From: Streptomyces sp. NRRL B-1140
Lineage (GTDB): Bacteria; Actinomycetota; Actinomycetes; Streptomycetales; Streptomycetaceae
Length of the DNA: 64,000 bases
NCBI RefSeq assembly: GCF_001280065.1
Contig: NZ_LGEA01000047.1
Location: 62,001 to 126,000 of the forward strand
Direction: 5' to 3'
This document shows, piece after piece, positions 41,943 through 50,920 of this stretch. Both the position numbers and the translations under genes were made by a program. A model generated the notes under the pieces. The model did no database searches. It saw only the letters and a program-made list of their open reading frames with translations, and was not told the DNA's origin. The stretch's first letter is position 1; the number at the start of each line of letters is the position of its first letter.

Positions 41943-42341
41943 GTGTTGATCGCATTGGTTTTGGTGGGCGTACTGGCTGTCGTCACCGTGGTCACTTGGA
42001 TGGTGCGCCGGGCATGGCGTCGTGCCTGGGAGGATCTGGCCGTCCGGGCAACCGTGCACGGGACGAGCGCCGGGCCGGACTTCGGAACCTGGCCGACCAG
42101 CACCGGAACGCACAGCGCGACGACGACGCACGAGGCCTGCAGCCCGGTCGACTCGTCCTGGTGGGTGGCAGGCGCGAGCGAGGGCACCTCGAGCGGCTGC
42201 TCCAGCGGTAGCTCCTCGACGTGCGGGAGCAGCTCGTCGTCCTGTGGGAGCAGTTCGTCCTCGTGCGGGAGTTCGTCCTCGTGCGGCAGCAGCTCGTCTT
42301 CCTGCGGGAGCAGTTCGTCGTCCTGCAGCAGTTCCTGCTGA
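41943..42341 (+). CDS. Small membrane protein with Cys/Ser-repeat tail
   Basis: 132 aa. GTG start with AAAGGGGG upstream. One N-terminal membrane span (LIALVLVGVLAVVTVVTW) is followed by a basic patch (RRAWRRAW) and a middle segment, then a tail of about 50 residues made almost only of Cys, Ser and Gly in repeated CGSSSSS units (about nine Cys), ending SSSC. The underlying DNA (about 42200-42341) is an imperfect 18-base tandem repeat. The tail could bind metal or form disulfide cross-links. I do not recognise a named family. Confidence 0.72.
   Translation: MLIALVLVGVLAVVTVVTWMVRRAWRRAWEDLAVRATVHGTSAGPDFGTWPTSTGTHSATTTHEACSPVDSSWWVAGASEGTSSGCSSGSSSTCGSSSSSCGSSSSSCGSSSSCGSSSSSCGSSSSSCSSSC
42200..42341 (+). 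repeat. Imperfect 18-base tandem repeats
   Basis: Units of the type GGGAGCAGTTCGTCCTCG recur about seven times and encode the CGSSSS tail of the membrane protein. Unit lengths vary by whole codons (one unit is shortened), as expected from slippage under coding constraint. Confidence 0.75.
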
Positions 42342-42475
42342 CCGGAACCAGGCCCTTCGTCGACCGGGGCGTCCCACTCCCCGGTCGACGGTCGGTTCGA
42401 GTCGAGCGGCACCGCGTGGTGGGAGTTCCCCCGAGTGGGTCGTTCGGGCGGGGCCGGGCCGGGCACCTGGAGTCC

Positions 42476-42925
42476 ATGACCAACGACGCAGGCCGCATCC
42501 GGCTGGTGCAGACCGTGCTCGACAGCACCGACGCCCGCAAACTCGCCGAGTTCTACCGGTCCCTGCTGGGGCTCGACTACGCGGAGGGGGACGAGCCGCC
42601 TCCGGCCGGTCAGCCGGACGAGCGCGGTGGGGACTGGCTCGTCCTGCGCCATCCCGGCGGTGGACCGCAGCTCGCCTTCCAGCGGGTGGACCGCCTGCGC
42701 GAACCGGAGTGGCCCGACGGACAGGTGCCCCAGCAGATGCACCTCGATCTGAGCGTCGCCTCGCTGGAGGAACTGCGCAACCAGCACGAACGCGTGCTCA
42801 GCCTCGGCGGCAGTCTGCTCGACAACCGGGACCGGCCGGACCCCGACGACGAGGAGCGCTTCCGTGTCTACCGGGATCCCGAGGGCCACCCGTTCTGCAT
42901 CTTCGTCGCGGAGAGGGACGAGTAG
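42476..42925 (+). CDS. VOC family protein
   Basis: 149 aa from the ATG giving MTNDAGRIRLVQTVLDSTDA. Glyoxalase/bleomycin-resistance fold: KLAEFYRSLLGLDYAEGDEP, WLVLRHPGGGPQLAFQRVDR, QQMHLDLSVASLEEL with a metal-binding-position His, and FRVYRDPEGHPFCIFVAE. Substrate unknown; a family common in Streptomyces with roles from detoxification to antibiotic binding. It is a separate gene from the Cys/Ser-tailed protein, whose stop lies 134 bases upstream. Confidence 0.88.
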   Translation: MTNDAGRIRLVQTVLDSTDARKLAEFYRSLLGLDYAEGDEPPPAGQPDERGGDWLVLRHPGGGPQLAFQRVDRLREPEWPDGQVPQQMHLDLSVASLEELRNQHERVLSLGGSLLDNRDRPDPDDEERFRVYRDPEGHPFCIFVAERDE

Positions 42926-43382
42926 CCCTGCATGGGCGCGGGGGCAAGGGCGGGTCGCACCACGGACGGTGGTGACCGACCTGACCGACATCAAACGCCT
43001 CGTGCTGATCGCCCGGGCGGTGGACGCCGAGCACACGCTGGACGGCCTCACCTGCTGGGACGAGACCCAATCAAGCCACGTACACGACCTGCGACTCGTT
43101 CGGTTGCCGACTCGGCAACGGCGCTCATGTGGGTGGCCCGCACCCGACCCGCCGGCTGCTGACGAAGACGGACAACGGAGTCGGGGGTGCTGCGCGCAGC
43201 GCGCGAGGCACAGGTCTGGCTGCGCGGACTTGCGATCCTGGCCGTCGCTGCAGTGCTCGGCGCCCTCACCGCCGGGCAGCGAGACAGGAGCCGTAACGCC
43301 GGTGAGGTGCGTGGCGGTTCCCTTCCCCGGGCCGGGCATCTCACCTTCGTTCATCGCCCCTGCCGGAGCAGCCGCTGTTCGG
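42926..43382. other. Intergenic region with a possible gene relic
   Basis: 457 bases. From about 42970 to 43075 one plus-strand frame has good codon bias (VVTDLTDIKRLVLIARAVDA then EHTLDGLTCWDETQ), after which bias collapses, which suggests a truncated or decayed gene. A small hairpin GTTGCCG-ACT-CGGCAAC lies near 43107. No family recognised. Confidence 0.35.
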
Positions 43383-43577
43383 TCACTCTCGCCCTTGCTG
43401 TCCGGCGCGCCCCTCGAAGTCCCGGCGCACTGCCGCACCTTCGTCGTCGACCAGCCCGTTCTCGTGCGGGAAGTCCAGCACCGTTCCGCAGTGGCTGCAC
43501 AGCTTCCCGTCCTCGGCGGGGGTGCCGCATGCCTTGCAGAACCGATTGCCCTTCTGGTTCTCGTTTTCCTGCGTCAT
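43383..43577 (-). CDS. Small zinc-ribbon protein
   Basis: 64 aa from the ATG at complement 43575-43577. It contains CKACGTPAEDGKLCSHCGTVL, two CxxC knuckles spaced by 11 residues, a typical zinc ribbon. The short N-terminus and acidic C-terminus have no other features. Likely a nucleic-acid- or protein-binding accessory; function unknown. It stands alone between a possible relic and the convergently placed phosphatase gene. Confidence 0.75.
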   Translation of the reverse strand: MTQENENQKGNRFCKACGTPAEDGKLCSHCGTVLDFPHENGLVDDEGAAVRRDFEGRAGQQGRE

Positions 43578-43784
43578 GACTCTCCGGGAGCAGCTCGGAA
43601 GTAGCGGTTTCGGATGCGGGGTACCCATGGTGCCGGAGTCGATACAGTGGCCGGCCGGGCCGCGACGGCCGAGCCGTCCCGTGCGGTGGATCGGTGTACC
43701 GCGGGCTCTCGAAGCAGGGCGATGACCGTGTCGAGTTCCTCTCGACAGTGGCTCTCCCCACCTGCCGGCCGCCGGTGCGACGGT

Positions 43785-44912
43785 TCAGCCCGCAGCGCCG
43801 ACGACTCCCCGGTCCTGCGTGGTGGAGCGTCTCAGCGCGAGGGCCGCGATGTCGTCGTCGAGTCGTCCGCCGCCGTGCCGGAGCAGATCCCGGTGCAGCC
43901 GGTCCAGCAGTTCCCGGGGGTGCTCCGGACTCTGTCGCCGCATCCAGTCCGGCAAGGGGAAGAACCGGCCGGCGTGGTCCCGGGTCTCCGATACGCCGTC
44001 CGTGTACAGCAGCAGCTGATCACCGGGCGCGAAGGAGACGATGTCGACCCGGTAGCGGTCACCGATGAGCGCCGCGAGGTTGAGGGGCGGGGAGGGAGCC
44101 GTGGGCTCCAGGACCCGGACTTTCCCGTAATGCGCGATCAGTGGCGGGGGATGTCCGCAGTTGAGGAGTCGTAGCCGGCTGCCGTCGTGCGGAATCTCGG
44201 CGAGGAGAGCGGTGGCGAAGTGCTCGGGCCGGTCCTGGGCGGGGAAGGCGGCGCTGTGGCGGGTGACGGTGGTTTCCAGGCGGTGGACGATGCCCTGGAG
44301 ATCGGGTTCGTCGTAAGCGGCCTCCCTGAAGCAGCTGATCACCGCCGAGGCCGCCCCCACCGCGGACAGTCCCTTGCCCCGCACGTCGCCGATGAGCAGA
44401 CGGACCCCGTGCGGTGTACCGATCGCCTCGTAGAAGTCGCCGCCGATGCGGGCTTGTTCCTGGGCTGCCAGATACAGCGATTCGATCTCGACGCCCTCGA
44501 TGCGGTGCGGCAGCGGGCGCAGCAGCACCTTCTGGGCCGCGTCGGCGACGAGCCGGACCTGGAAGAGCGTCTCCTCCCGCTGAAGTCGGACATGACTGCC
44601 GTACGCGGCCGCCAAGGTGACCGCGATGATCGCGGCCGACGTGAACGGCGTGCCCAGATCGGTGTGGAAGAAGCTGAGGACGATCATGAGTACGAGACAG
44701 AACGCCCCCAGCGCCACTGTGGGGAGCACGGGCCACATCGCCGCCGCGAGGGCGGGAGCGGCGGGCAGAAGGCGGCTGAAGGCGATCTCCCTGGGGGTGG
44801 AGAAGGCCAGGACGGCGATGAGAACGGTCACGATCAGGGGCGACAGCCGGGCAGCATCCCATCGGCCGCTGTAGGCGGGGCGACGGCGCCACGGCCGTGC
44901 AGACGTGATCAC
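43785..44912 (-). CDS. Membrane PP2C-type phosphatase (SpoIIE domain)
   Basis: 375 aa. Three to four N-terminal spans (about 22-110; LSPLIVTVLIAVLAF, LLPAAPALAAAMWPVLPTV, GAFCLVLMIVLSFF, SAAIIAVTLAAAYG) are followed by a linker helix and a SpoIIE/PP2C domain (about 150-365). Metal-binding aspartates are in ARIGGDFYEAI, LLIGDVRGKGLSAVGAAS, LLYTDGVSETRD and DDDIAALALR. It dephosphorylates anti-anti-sigma (STAS) proteins to switch sigma factors. Divergent from a second, larger SpoIIE-type sensor phosphatase with only 90 bases between, so the two are probably linked in one stress circuit. Confidence 0.92.
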   Translation of the reverse strand: MITSARPWRRRPAYSGRWDAARLSPLIVTVLIAVLAFSTPREIAFSRLLPAAPALAAAMWPVLPTVALGAFCLVLMIVLSFFHTDLGTPFTSAAIIAVTLAAAYGSHVRLQREETLFQVRLVADAAQKVLLRPLPHRIEGVEIESLYLAAQEQARIGGDFYEAIGTPHGVRLLIGDVRGKGLSAVGAASAVISCFREAAYDEPDLQGIVHRLETTVTRHSAAFPAQDRPEHFATALLAEIPHDGSRLRLLNCGHPPPLIAHYGKVRVLEPTAPSPPLNLAALIGDRYRVDIVSFAPGDQLLLYTDGVSETRDHAGRFFPLPDWMRRQSPEHPRELLDRLHRDLLRHGGGRLDDDIAALALRRSTTQDRGVVGAAG

Positions 44913-45002
44913 AAAAGTATCTTATCGGTCTAATCGGTCACGGGGCGTGCAGGGATCGGGCGCGCCCTGGCTACCTGGGATCACCAATGTTAGAAAGGTC
45001 GC

Positions 45003-47687
45003 ATGGCGAGTCTTTTCGCCCGTTTTCGACAGCTGTCGGTCAAGCGTCTGATCAGCAAGAGCACGCGGACTGTAGCCGGGCAGGTTCTGGTTTTCCAGGT
45101 GGCTCTGGTGGTGCTGCTCGTAGCCTGCGGCGTCTTCGCTCTCATCCTGCAGTCGGAGCGGGACAGCAGCGCCGAGGCCAGGCGCCGCTCCACGGCCGTG
45201 GCGCAGACCTTCGCGCACTCGCCGGGCGTTCTGGCGGCGCTGCGGACCCCGGACCCCAGCAAGATTCTCCAGCCGCTCACCGAGGCGGCACGCCGTGCCG
45301 CCGACGTCGACTTCATCGTGGTCATGGACACCCAGGGCATCCGGTACACCCATCCCTTGCCGGACCGGATCGGGAAACGGTTCGTGGGCGAGATCGGGCC
45401 CTCGCTGGCGGGGAAGGTCTTCGTGGAGAGCGTCGACGGCCCGCTCGGTCGTGAGGTGCAGGCCACGGTTCCGGTCAAGGACGCCGGCAGCGATGTGGTG
45501 GGCCTCGTCTCGGCGGGGATGAAGGTCAAGAACGTCGAAAGTCAGTTGAACCAACAACTACCGATCATCCTGGGCGCGGGGGCCGGAGCGCTCGCACTGT
45601 CGGCCGGCGTGACGGCGCTGGTGGGCAGGCGGCTGCGACGTCAGACCCACAGCCTCGCCCCGGACGAGATGGCCCTCATGTACGAGCACCACGACACCGT
45701 GCTCCACTCCGTACGGGAAGGGGTGCTCATCGTGGCCGCCGACGGGCGGCTGATGCTGGCGAACGACGAGGCCAGACGCCTGCTGGAGCTGCCCCCGGAC
45801 ATCGAGGGGCGGCCCGTCTCGGACCTGCCGGGCCTCGATCCCGAGACGAAGGCGCTGCTCACCTCGGGGCGCGAGGCGACCGACGAGGTGTTCCTGGCGG
45901 GAGAGCGGCTGATCGCGGTCAACCAGCGGCCCACGGGGCAGCGGCCCACGGGTCGCGAGGGAGGACCCAGGGAGACGGTCGTGACACTGCGCGACTCCAC
46001 CGAGTTGCAGGCGGTGACGGGCAGGGCGGAGGTGGCACGGGAACGGCTCCGGCTGCTGTACGACGCCGGACTCCACATCGGCACCACCCTCGACGTGCTG
46101 CGCACCGCGGACGAACTGGCGCGGGTACCCATCCCGCGCTTCGCGGACTTCGTCACCGTGGACCTGGCCGACGCCGTCCTGCACGGCGAGGAGCCGGCCC
46201 CGACCGGGACGGCCATGCGGCGCGCGGCCGTGTCCGGCATCGTGGACAACCATCCGCTCATCGAGCAGGGCCGGCTCTTCGACTACGTTCCCGCGACGCC
46301 GCAGGCCCGCGGATACGGCAGCGGCCGCTCCCAGCTGGTGAGCGATCTGCCGTCCGCCACGAGCTGGCGCGTGCAGGACCCGGAACGGGCCCAGGCGGTC
46401 ATCGACTACGGCATCCACTCCCTCATCACCGCGCCCATCCAGGCCCGCGGCGTCGTCCTGGGCATGGCCAGCTTCTGGCGTGCGCAGCAGCATGAGCGCT
46501 TCAACGAGGAGGACGTCTCGCTCGCGGAGGAGTTGGTGGCCCGTGCCGCGATAAGCATCGACAACGCCCGTCGCTACACCCGCGAGCACACCCTGGCGGT
46601 GACCCTTCAGCGCAGCCTGCTGCCGCAGGCCATGCCCGAGCAGAACGCCCTCGACATCGCCTATCGCTACCTCCCCGCGCAGTCGGGCGTGGGCGGGGAC
46701 TGGTTCGACGTGATTCCCATGCCGGGCAGCCGGGTGGCCCTCGCCGTCGGCGACGTGGTCGGCCACGGCCTCCACGCCGCCGCCACCATGGGACGGCTGC
46801 GCACCGCCGTGCACAATTTCTCCGCCCTCGACCTGCCCCCCGACGAGCTGCTGAGCCATCTGGACGACCTGGTCGGAAGCATCGACCAGAGCGAGGCGGC
46901 GGAGAGCGCCGCGGGCGTCGTGGGCGCCACCTGCCTCTACGGGATCTACGACCCGGTGACACGCCACTACGTCATGGCGCGGGCGGGGCATCTGGCGCCC
47001 GCTCTGGTCCGTCCTGACGGGACCGTCACCTTCCCGGACGTGCCCGCCGGCCCGCCGCTGGGCCTGGGCGGCATGCCGTTCCGGACCGCGGAGCTCTGCC
47101 TCGCCGAGGGGACCCAGCTCGTCCTGTACACCGACGGCCTCATCGAGGACCGCAGGCGCGACCTGGACGTGGGAATGGAGCTGCTGCGCGAGGCGCTCAC
47201 CGGCAACCCCGGCCGGCCACCCGAGGAGACCTGCCAGGAGGTGCTGGAAAGGGTGCTTCCCGGGCGCCCCAAGGACGACGTCGCCCTGCTCGTCGCCCGT
47301 ACACGGCAACTTCCGCCCGACCACATCGCCGACTGGGACGTCCCCCAGGACCCCGCCGCCGTCGCGGGGATGCGCGACGCCGTCGCCCGAAAGCTCGAAG
47401 CGTGGGACCTGGCGGAACTCGGCTTCACCATGGAGCTCATTCTCAGCGAGCTCATCACCAACGCCATCCGCTACGGCTCCGGACCGATCCACGTCCGGCT
47501 GATCCGCGACCGCACCCTGATCTGCGAAGTCGCCGACGGCAGCAGCACCTCACCTCATCTGCGCTACGCCGCGACGACGGACGAGGGTGGCCGGGGCCTG
47601 TTCCTGGTCTCGCAGATGGCCGAGCGCTGGGGCACCCGGTACAGCCCGCAAGGCAAGGTGATCTGGGCGGAACAGGCCCTGCCCTGA
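45003..47687 (+). CDS. Multidomain sensor phosphatase (sCache-PAS-GAF-SpoIIE-HATPase)
   Basis: 894 aa. TM1 (about 28-48) and TM2 (about 188-208) enclose an extracytoplasmic sCache/CitA-like sensor (VDFIVVMDTQGIRYTHPLPD). Next come a PAS domain (about 230-335, SVREGVLIVAADGRLMLAND), a GAF domain (about 340-540) and a SpoIIE/PP2C domain (about 560-765, SGVGGDWFDVIPM, VGDVVGHGLHAA, VLYTDGLIEDRR). Last is a C-terminal GHKL ATPase (about 780-894, LILSELITNAIRYGSG, GGRGLFLVSQMAERWG). It thus carries both the phosphatase and the kinase activities of an anti-sigma partner-switch. GAAAGG precedes the ATG. Ligand unknown. Confidence 0.93.
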   Translation: MASLFARFRQLSVKRLISKSTRTVAGQVLVFQVALVVLLVACGVFALILQSERDSSAEARRRSTAVAQTFAHSPGVLAALRTPDPSKILQPLTEAARRAADVDFIVVMDTQGIRYTHPLPDRIGKRFVGEIGPSLAGKVFVESVDGPLGREVQATVPVKDAGSDVVGLVSAGMKVKNVESQLNQQLPIILGAGAGALALSAGVTALVGRRLRRQTHSLAPDEMALMYEHHDTVLHSVREGVLIVAADGRLMLANDEARRLLELPPDIEGRPVSDLPGLDPETKALLTSGREATDEVFLAGERLIAVNQRPTGQRPTGREGGPRETVVTLRDSTELQAVTGRAEVARERLRLLYDAGLHIGTTLDVLRTADELARVPIPRFADFVTVDLADAVLHGEEPAPTGTAMRRAAVSGIVDNHPLIEQGRLFDYVPATPQARGYGSGRSQLVSDLPSATSWRVQDPERAQAVIDYGIHSLITAPIQARGVVLGMASFWRAQQHERFNEEDVSLAEELVARAAISIDNARRYTREHTLAVTLQRSLLPQAMPEQNALDIAYRYLPAQSGVGGDWFDVIPMPGSRVALAVGDVVGHGLHAAATMGRLRTAVHNFSALDLPPDELLSHLDDLVGSIDQSEAAESAAGVVGATCLYGIYDPVTRHYVMARAGHLAPALVRPDGTVTFPDVPAGPPLGLGGMPFRTAELCLAEGTQLVLYTDGLIEDRRRDLDVGMELLREALTGNPGRPPEETCQEVLERVLPGRPKDDVALLVARTRQLPPDHIADWDVPQDPAAVAGMRDAVARKLEAWDLAELGFTMELILSELITNAIRYGSGPIHVRLIRDRTLICEVADGSSTSPHLRYAATTDEGGRGLFLVSQMAERWGTRYSPQGKVIWAEQALP

Positions 47688-47905
47688 CTCCGAGCCGGAG
47701 GTGCCGCTTGGGGCGTGAGACCCCAGCATGCAGCCGGTTCTCGACGCATCGGGCGTAGGGCCCGTCGGGCCGGCATCGTCTCGGCGCTCCCCCCGGCTCA
47801 CGGCAGATGCGCGCCGTGAGCCGTCCAAGTGATGTGCCATCAAGCCAAGTTGCGTCGGCTGCCTTCCGGGGTTCCTGCCCCGCCCATATCCTCGTGCGGC
47901 TGACG

Positions 47906-47918
47906 TTACCAACGGTAA
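47906..47918. promoter_or_regulatory. Palindrome at the FAD oxidoreductase start
   Basis: TTACCAACGGTAA, perfect 5-bp arms around AAC, immediately overlapping the AAGGGG ribosome site and ending ten bases before the ATG. The layout suggests a TetR-like repressor site; no regulator gene is adjacent. Confidence 0.55.
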
Positions 47919-47927
47919 GGGGTGGCG

Positions 47928-49688
47928 ATGAGTGGCACCACGCGCAGAGAGTTCCTGGGTACCGCCGCGGCCGCCGGCGGCTTGGCTCTCGGAACCGCGG
48001 AGGGGGCTTCGGCCGAGGACGCCTCCTCACCGGGGACGGTGGCGGTCCTGGGCGGCGGCGTCGCCGGGCTCACGGCCGCACACGAACTCGCCGAGCGCGG
48101 CTTCCGGGTCACGGTCTACGAGCGCAGGGCACTTGGTGGCAAGGCCCGCAGCATGGACGTACCGGACAGCGGCACGGGCGGCCGACGCCCCCTGCCCGGC
48201 GAGCACGGCTTCCGCTTCATCCCCGGCATCTACCACAACCTGCCCGACACGATGCGGCGCATCCCCTTCCCCGGCAACCCGGGCGGCGTTCACGACAACC
48301 TCGTCGCCCCGAAGGAGATGCTCTTCGCCAGGTCGGGCGGCCGTGAGGACATCCGGATTCCGTTGCCCTGGCCCGACAACCCCCCGGCCGAACTCACCCC
48401 CGACGAAATCCGCCGCGCCTTCACCGCCGTTCTGGACACGGCCTTCAACCTCCCCCTCCACGAGGCGCTCTACTTCGCCAACCGCATGCTGGTCTTCCTC
48501 ACCAGCTGCGACCAGCGGCGCGACACGGTATGGGAGCGAACGCCCTGGTGGGACTTCGTGCGCGCCGGACGGATGTCCTACGACTACCAACGGGTCCTCG
48601 CGGTCGGCATCACCCGCAACATCGTGGCCACCAAGGCGGAGGAGGCCAGCACCCGCACGGTCGGCACCCTGCTGGAGGCCTTCGCCTTCAACCTCCTCGG
48701 GCGGGGCGCGGACGGACCACTGGACCGGATCCTCAACGCACCCACCAACGAGGCCTGGATCGACCCCTGGGTGACCTATCTGAAGTCACTCGGCGTGGAG
48801 TTCCGCGTCGGCTGGACCGTACGGGACCTGACCCTGGACGCGGGGGCGATCGCCGGAGCCGTCGTGGAGGACCCCTCAGGCGCGCGCCGGACCGTCACCG
48901 CCGACCACTACATCTCGGCGATGCCCGTCGAGCACGCCCGCCGCACATGGAACTCCGCCGTCCGCGCGGCCGACCCCCAGCTGGCCGAGTGCGACCGGCT
49001 GGAGACGGACTGGATGACGGGCATTCAGTTCTACCTGACCGAGCGCATACCGACCGTGCACGGCCACCTCGACCTCATCGACTCCCCCTGGTCGCTGACC
49101 GCGATCGCCCAGGCCCAGCACTGGCCCGGCCGCGACTTCCCGGCCGATTACGGTGACGGTACGGTCGTGGACTGCCTGTCCGTGGACGTCTCCGAGTGGG
49201 ACCGCCCGGGCATCCTGTACGGCAAGACCGCCAAGCACTGCACCCGCACCGAAGTGGCACGCGAGGTGTGGGCACAGCTGAAGGCGTCGCTCAACGACGG
49301 CGGTCGTACAGTCCTGCGGGACTCCGTGCTGCACTCCTGGTTCCTCGACCCCGCTGTCGACGGCCTCGGCACGCCGCATCCCGTCAACGAGGAACAACTG
49401 CTCATCCACCCGGTGGGCACCTTCCACCACCGCCCGCAGTCGGCCACGAAGATCCCCAACCTCTTCCTGGCCGGCGACTACGTGGCAGTACCCATCGACC
49501 TCGCCACCATGGAGGGCGCCAACTCCTCGGCCCGGCAAGCTGTCAACGCCCTGCTGGACCGATGCGGATCCACCGCACCACGCTGCGCCGTGACCCCCCT
49601 CTACCGAGCCCCCGAACTGGAGCCCCTCAGACGCCACGACCGCACCCGCTACCTCCTCGGCCTGCCGAACGCCTTCGACATCGGCTGA
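47928..49688 (+). CDS. Tat-exported FAD-dependent amine-oxidase/phytoene-desaturase-like protein
   Basis: 586 aa from ATG (MSGTTRREFLGTAAAAGGLA). The twin-arginine motif TRREFLG and hydrophobic stretch ending ASAED predict Tat export. The FAD motif VAVLGGGVAGLTAAHELAER and the second dinucleotide-fold motif YERRALGGKARS follow. GEHGFRFIPGIYHNLPDTMR and the C-terminal LFLAGDYVAVPIDLATMEGA are typical of the HpnE/phytoene-desaturase-like amino_oxidase group. Substrate unknown (hydroxysqualene, carotenoid precursors and amines are family options). No terpene genes nearby. Its RBS overlaps a palindromic operator. Confidence 0.88.
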   Translation: MSGTTRREFLGTAAAAGGLALGTAEGASAEDASSPGTVAVLGGGVAGLTAAHELAERGFRVTVYERRALGGKARSMDVPDSGTGGRRPLPGEHGFRFIPGIYHNLPDTMRRIPFPGNPGGVHDNLVAPKEMLFARSGGREDIRIPLPWPDNPPAELTPDEIRRAFTAVLDTAFNLPLHEALYFANRMLVFLTSCDQRRDTVWERTPWWDFVRAGRMSYDYQRVLAVGITRNIVATKAEEASTRTVGTLLEAFAFNLLGRGADGPLDRILNAPTNEAWIDPWVTYLKSLGVEFRVGWTVRDLTLDAGAIAGAVVEDPSGARRTVTADHYISAMPVEHARRTWNSAVRAADPQLAECDRLETDWMTGIQFYLTERIPTVHGHLDLIDSPWSLTAIAQAQHWPGRDFPADYGDGTVVDCLSVDVSEWDRPGILYGKTAKHCTRTEVAREVWAQLKASLNDGGRTVLRDSVLHSWFLDPAVDGLGTPHPVNEEQLLIHPVGTFHHRPQSATKIPNLFLAGDYVAVPIDLATMEGANSSARQAVNALLDRCGSTAPRCAVTPLYRAPELEPLRRHDRTRYLLGLPNAFDIG

Positions 49689-49732
49689 AGGCCCCCACGG
49701 AGGTCGAGGATTCGACCGGTGCGAGCACCCCC

Positions 49733-50920
49733 TCACAGTCCGGCGATGTGATTCCACCGCCTGCCGAACTCCACACGTTCGTCGGAAGCGACGTCCCGTG
49801 CGATGGCCAGCCGGCTGCGCATCTCCTTGTCGGGGAAGATCAACGGGTTCTCGGCGAGGGCGGCGCTCTCCGCGTCCCCCGCGGAGGCCAGGACCTCCCG
49901 TGCGGCAGGGACCGGGCAGACGTAGTTGACCCATGCGGCCAGCTCGGCGGCGACTTCGGGATCGTAGTAGTAGTCGACGAGCCGCTCCGCATTCGCTTTG
50001 TGGCGGGCGAGGTTGGGGATCGTCAGCGACTCCGCCCACAGCTCGGCGCCTTCCTCGGGGACGACGAACTCGATGTCCGGGTCGTCCGCCCGGAGCTGGA
50101 TCACGTCTCCCGAATACGCCTGGCATGCCAGGACGTCACCACTGGACAGGTCCTTGATGTAGTCATTGCCCGTGAAGCGCCGGATCTGTCCCGTCTTCAC
50201 CTGCTTCTCCACCTGGTCACAGACGGTGTGGAAGTCGTCGGCCGTCCACCGGGTGATGTCGACGCCGTTGCCCTGCATCAACAGTGCGAACGCTTCGTCC
50301 ATGCCGGACAGCAGTGTGACCCGGCCCTTCAGGTCGCTCGCCCACAGATCCGACACCTGCCGTATCTCCCGGCCGGTCCTGCGCCGGTTGTACGCGATGC
50401 CGGTGATGCCGGACTGCCACGGCACCGTGAACGCGCGGCCGGGATCGAACACCGGCGAGCGCAACTGCGGGTCGAGATACCGGGTCACGTTCGGCTGCCG
50501 GGCCCGGTCCATCTCCTGCACCCAGCCGAGTCGCACGAACCGCGCGCTCATCCAGTCACTGATGACGATCAGATCGCGGCCGGTGGGCCGGCGGTTCATC
50601 AGTGCCGGGCTGATCTTGCCGAAGAACTCGTCGTTGTCGTTGATCTCCTCGACGTACTCGACCGAGATCCCCGTGCGCTTCTCGAAGGCCTCCAGGGTGG
50701 GCCGCCGCGAGGGACGCTCGTCGTCGGTGTCGATGTACAGCGGCCAGTTCGCCCAGTTCAGCCGCTGATCGGTGGAGGACAGGTCGACGGCGGCGCGGTC
50801 GCCGGGGCGTACGTACGCGGCCGGGACACCACACCCGGTGAGTCCGCCGAGCGCCGCGCCGGAGCCCAGCGTGCGCAGCAGCGTCCGGCGGGAGAGCGGA
50901 GGGATCGTCTTCAGGGGCAT
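49733..50920 (-). CDS. Orphan PotD-like polyamine-binding lipoprotein
   Basis: 395 aa from the ATG at complement 50918-50920. The N-terminus PPLSRRTLLRTLGSGAALGG then LTGCG combines a twin-Arg motif with a lipobox (LTGC), so it is probably a Tat-exported lipoprotein. The body is a spermidine/putrescine-type periplasmic binding protein: LNWANWPLYIDTDD, PTLEAFEKRTGISVEYVEEI, VPWQSGITGIAYN, YSGDVIQLRADDPDIEFVVP. No ABC permease or ATPase follows; the neighbours are unrelated. It must share a transporter encoded elsewhere or act as a sensor. Divergent from the mscR-like gene. Confidence 0.88.
   Translation of the reverse strand: MPLKTIPPLSRRTLLRTLGSGAALGGLTGCGVPAAYVRPGDRAAVDLSSTDQRLNWANWPLYIDTDDERPSRRPTLEAFEKRTGISVEYVEEINDNDEFFGKISPALMNRRPTGRDLIVISDWMSARFVRLGWVQEMDRARQPNVTRYLDPQLRSPVFDPGRAFTVPWQSGITGIAYNRRRTGREIRQVSDLWASDLKGRVTLLSGMDEAFALLMQGNGVDITRWTADDFHTVCDQVEKQVKTGQIRRFTGNDYIKDLSSGDVLACQAYSGDVIQLRADDPDIEFVVPEEGAELWAESLTIPNLARHKANAERLVDYYYDPEVAAELAAWVNYVCPVPAAREVLASAGDAESAALAENPLIFPDKEMRSRLAIARDVASDERVEFGRRWNHIAGL

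Noticed and set aside
42200..42341. Short regular repeats that might suggest a CRISPR array
   Set aside because: Units are contiguous with no spacers and encode the Cys/Ser tail in frame; no cas genes in the window.
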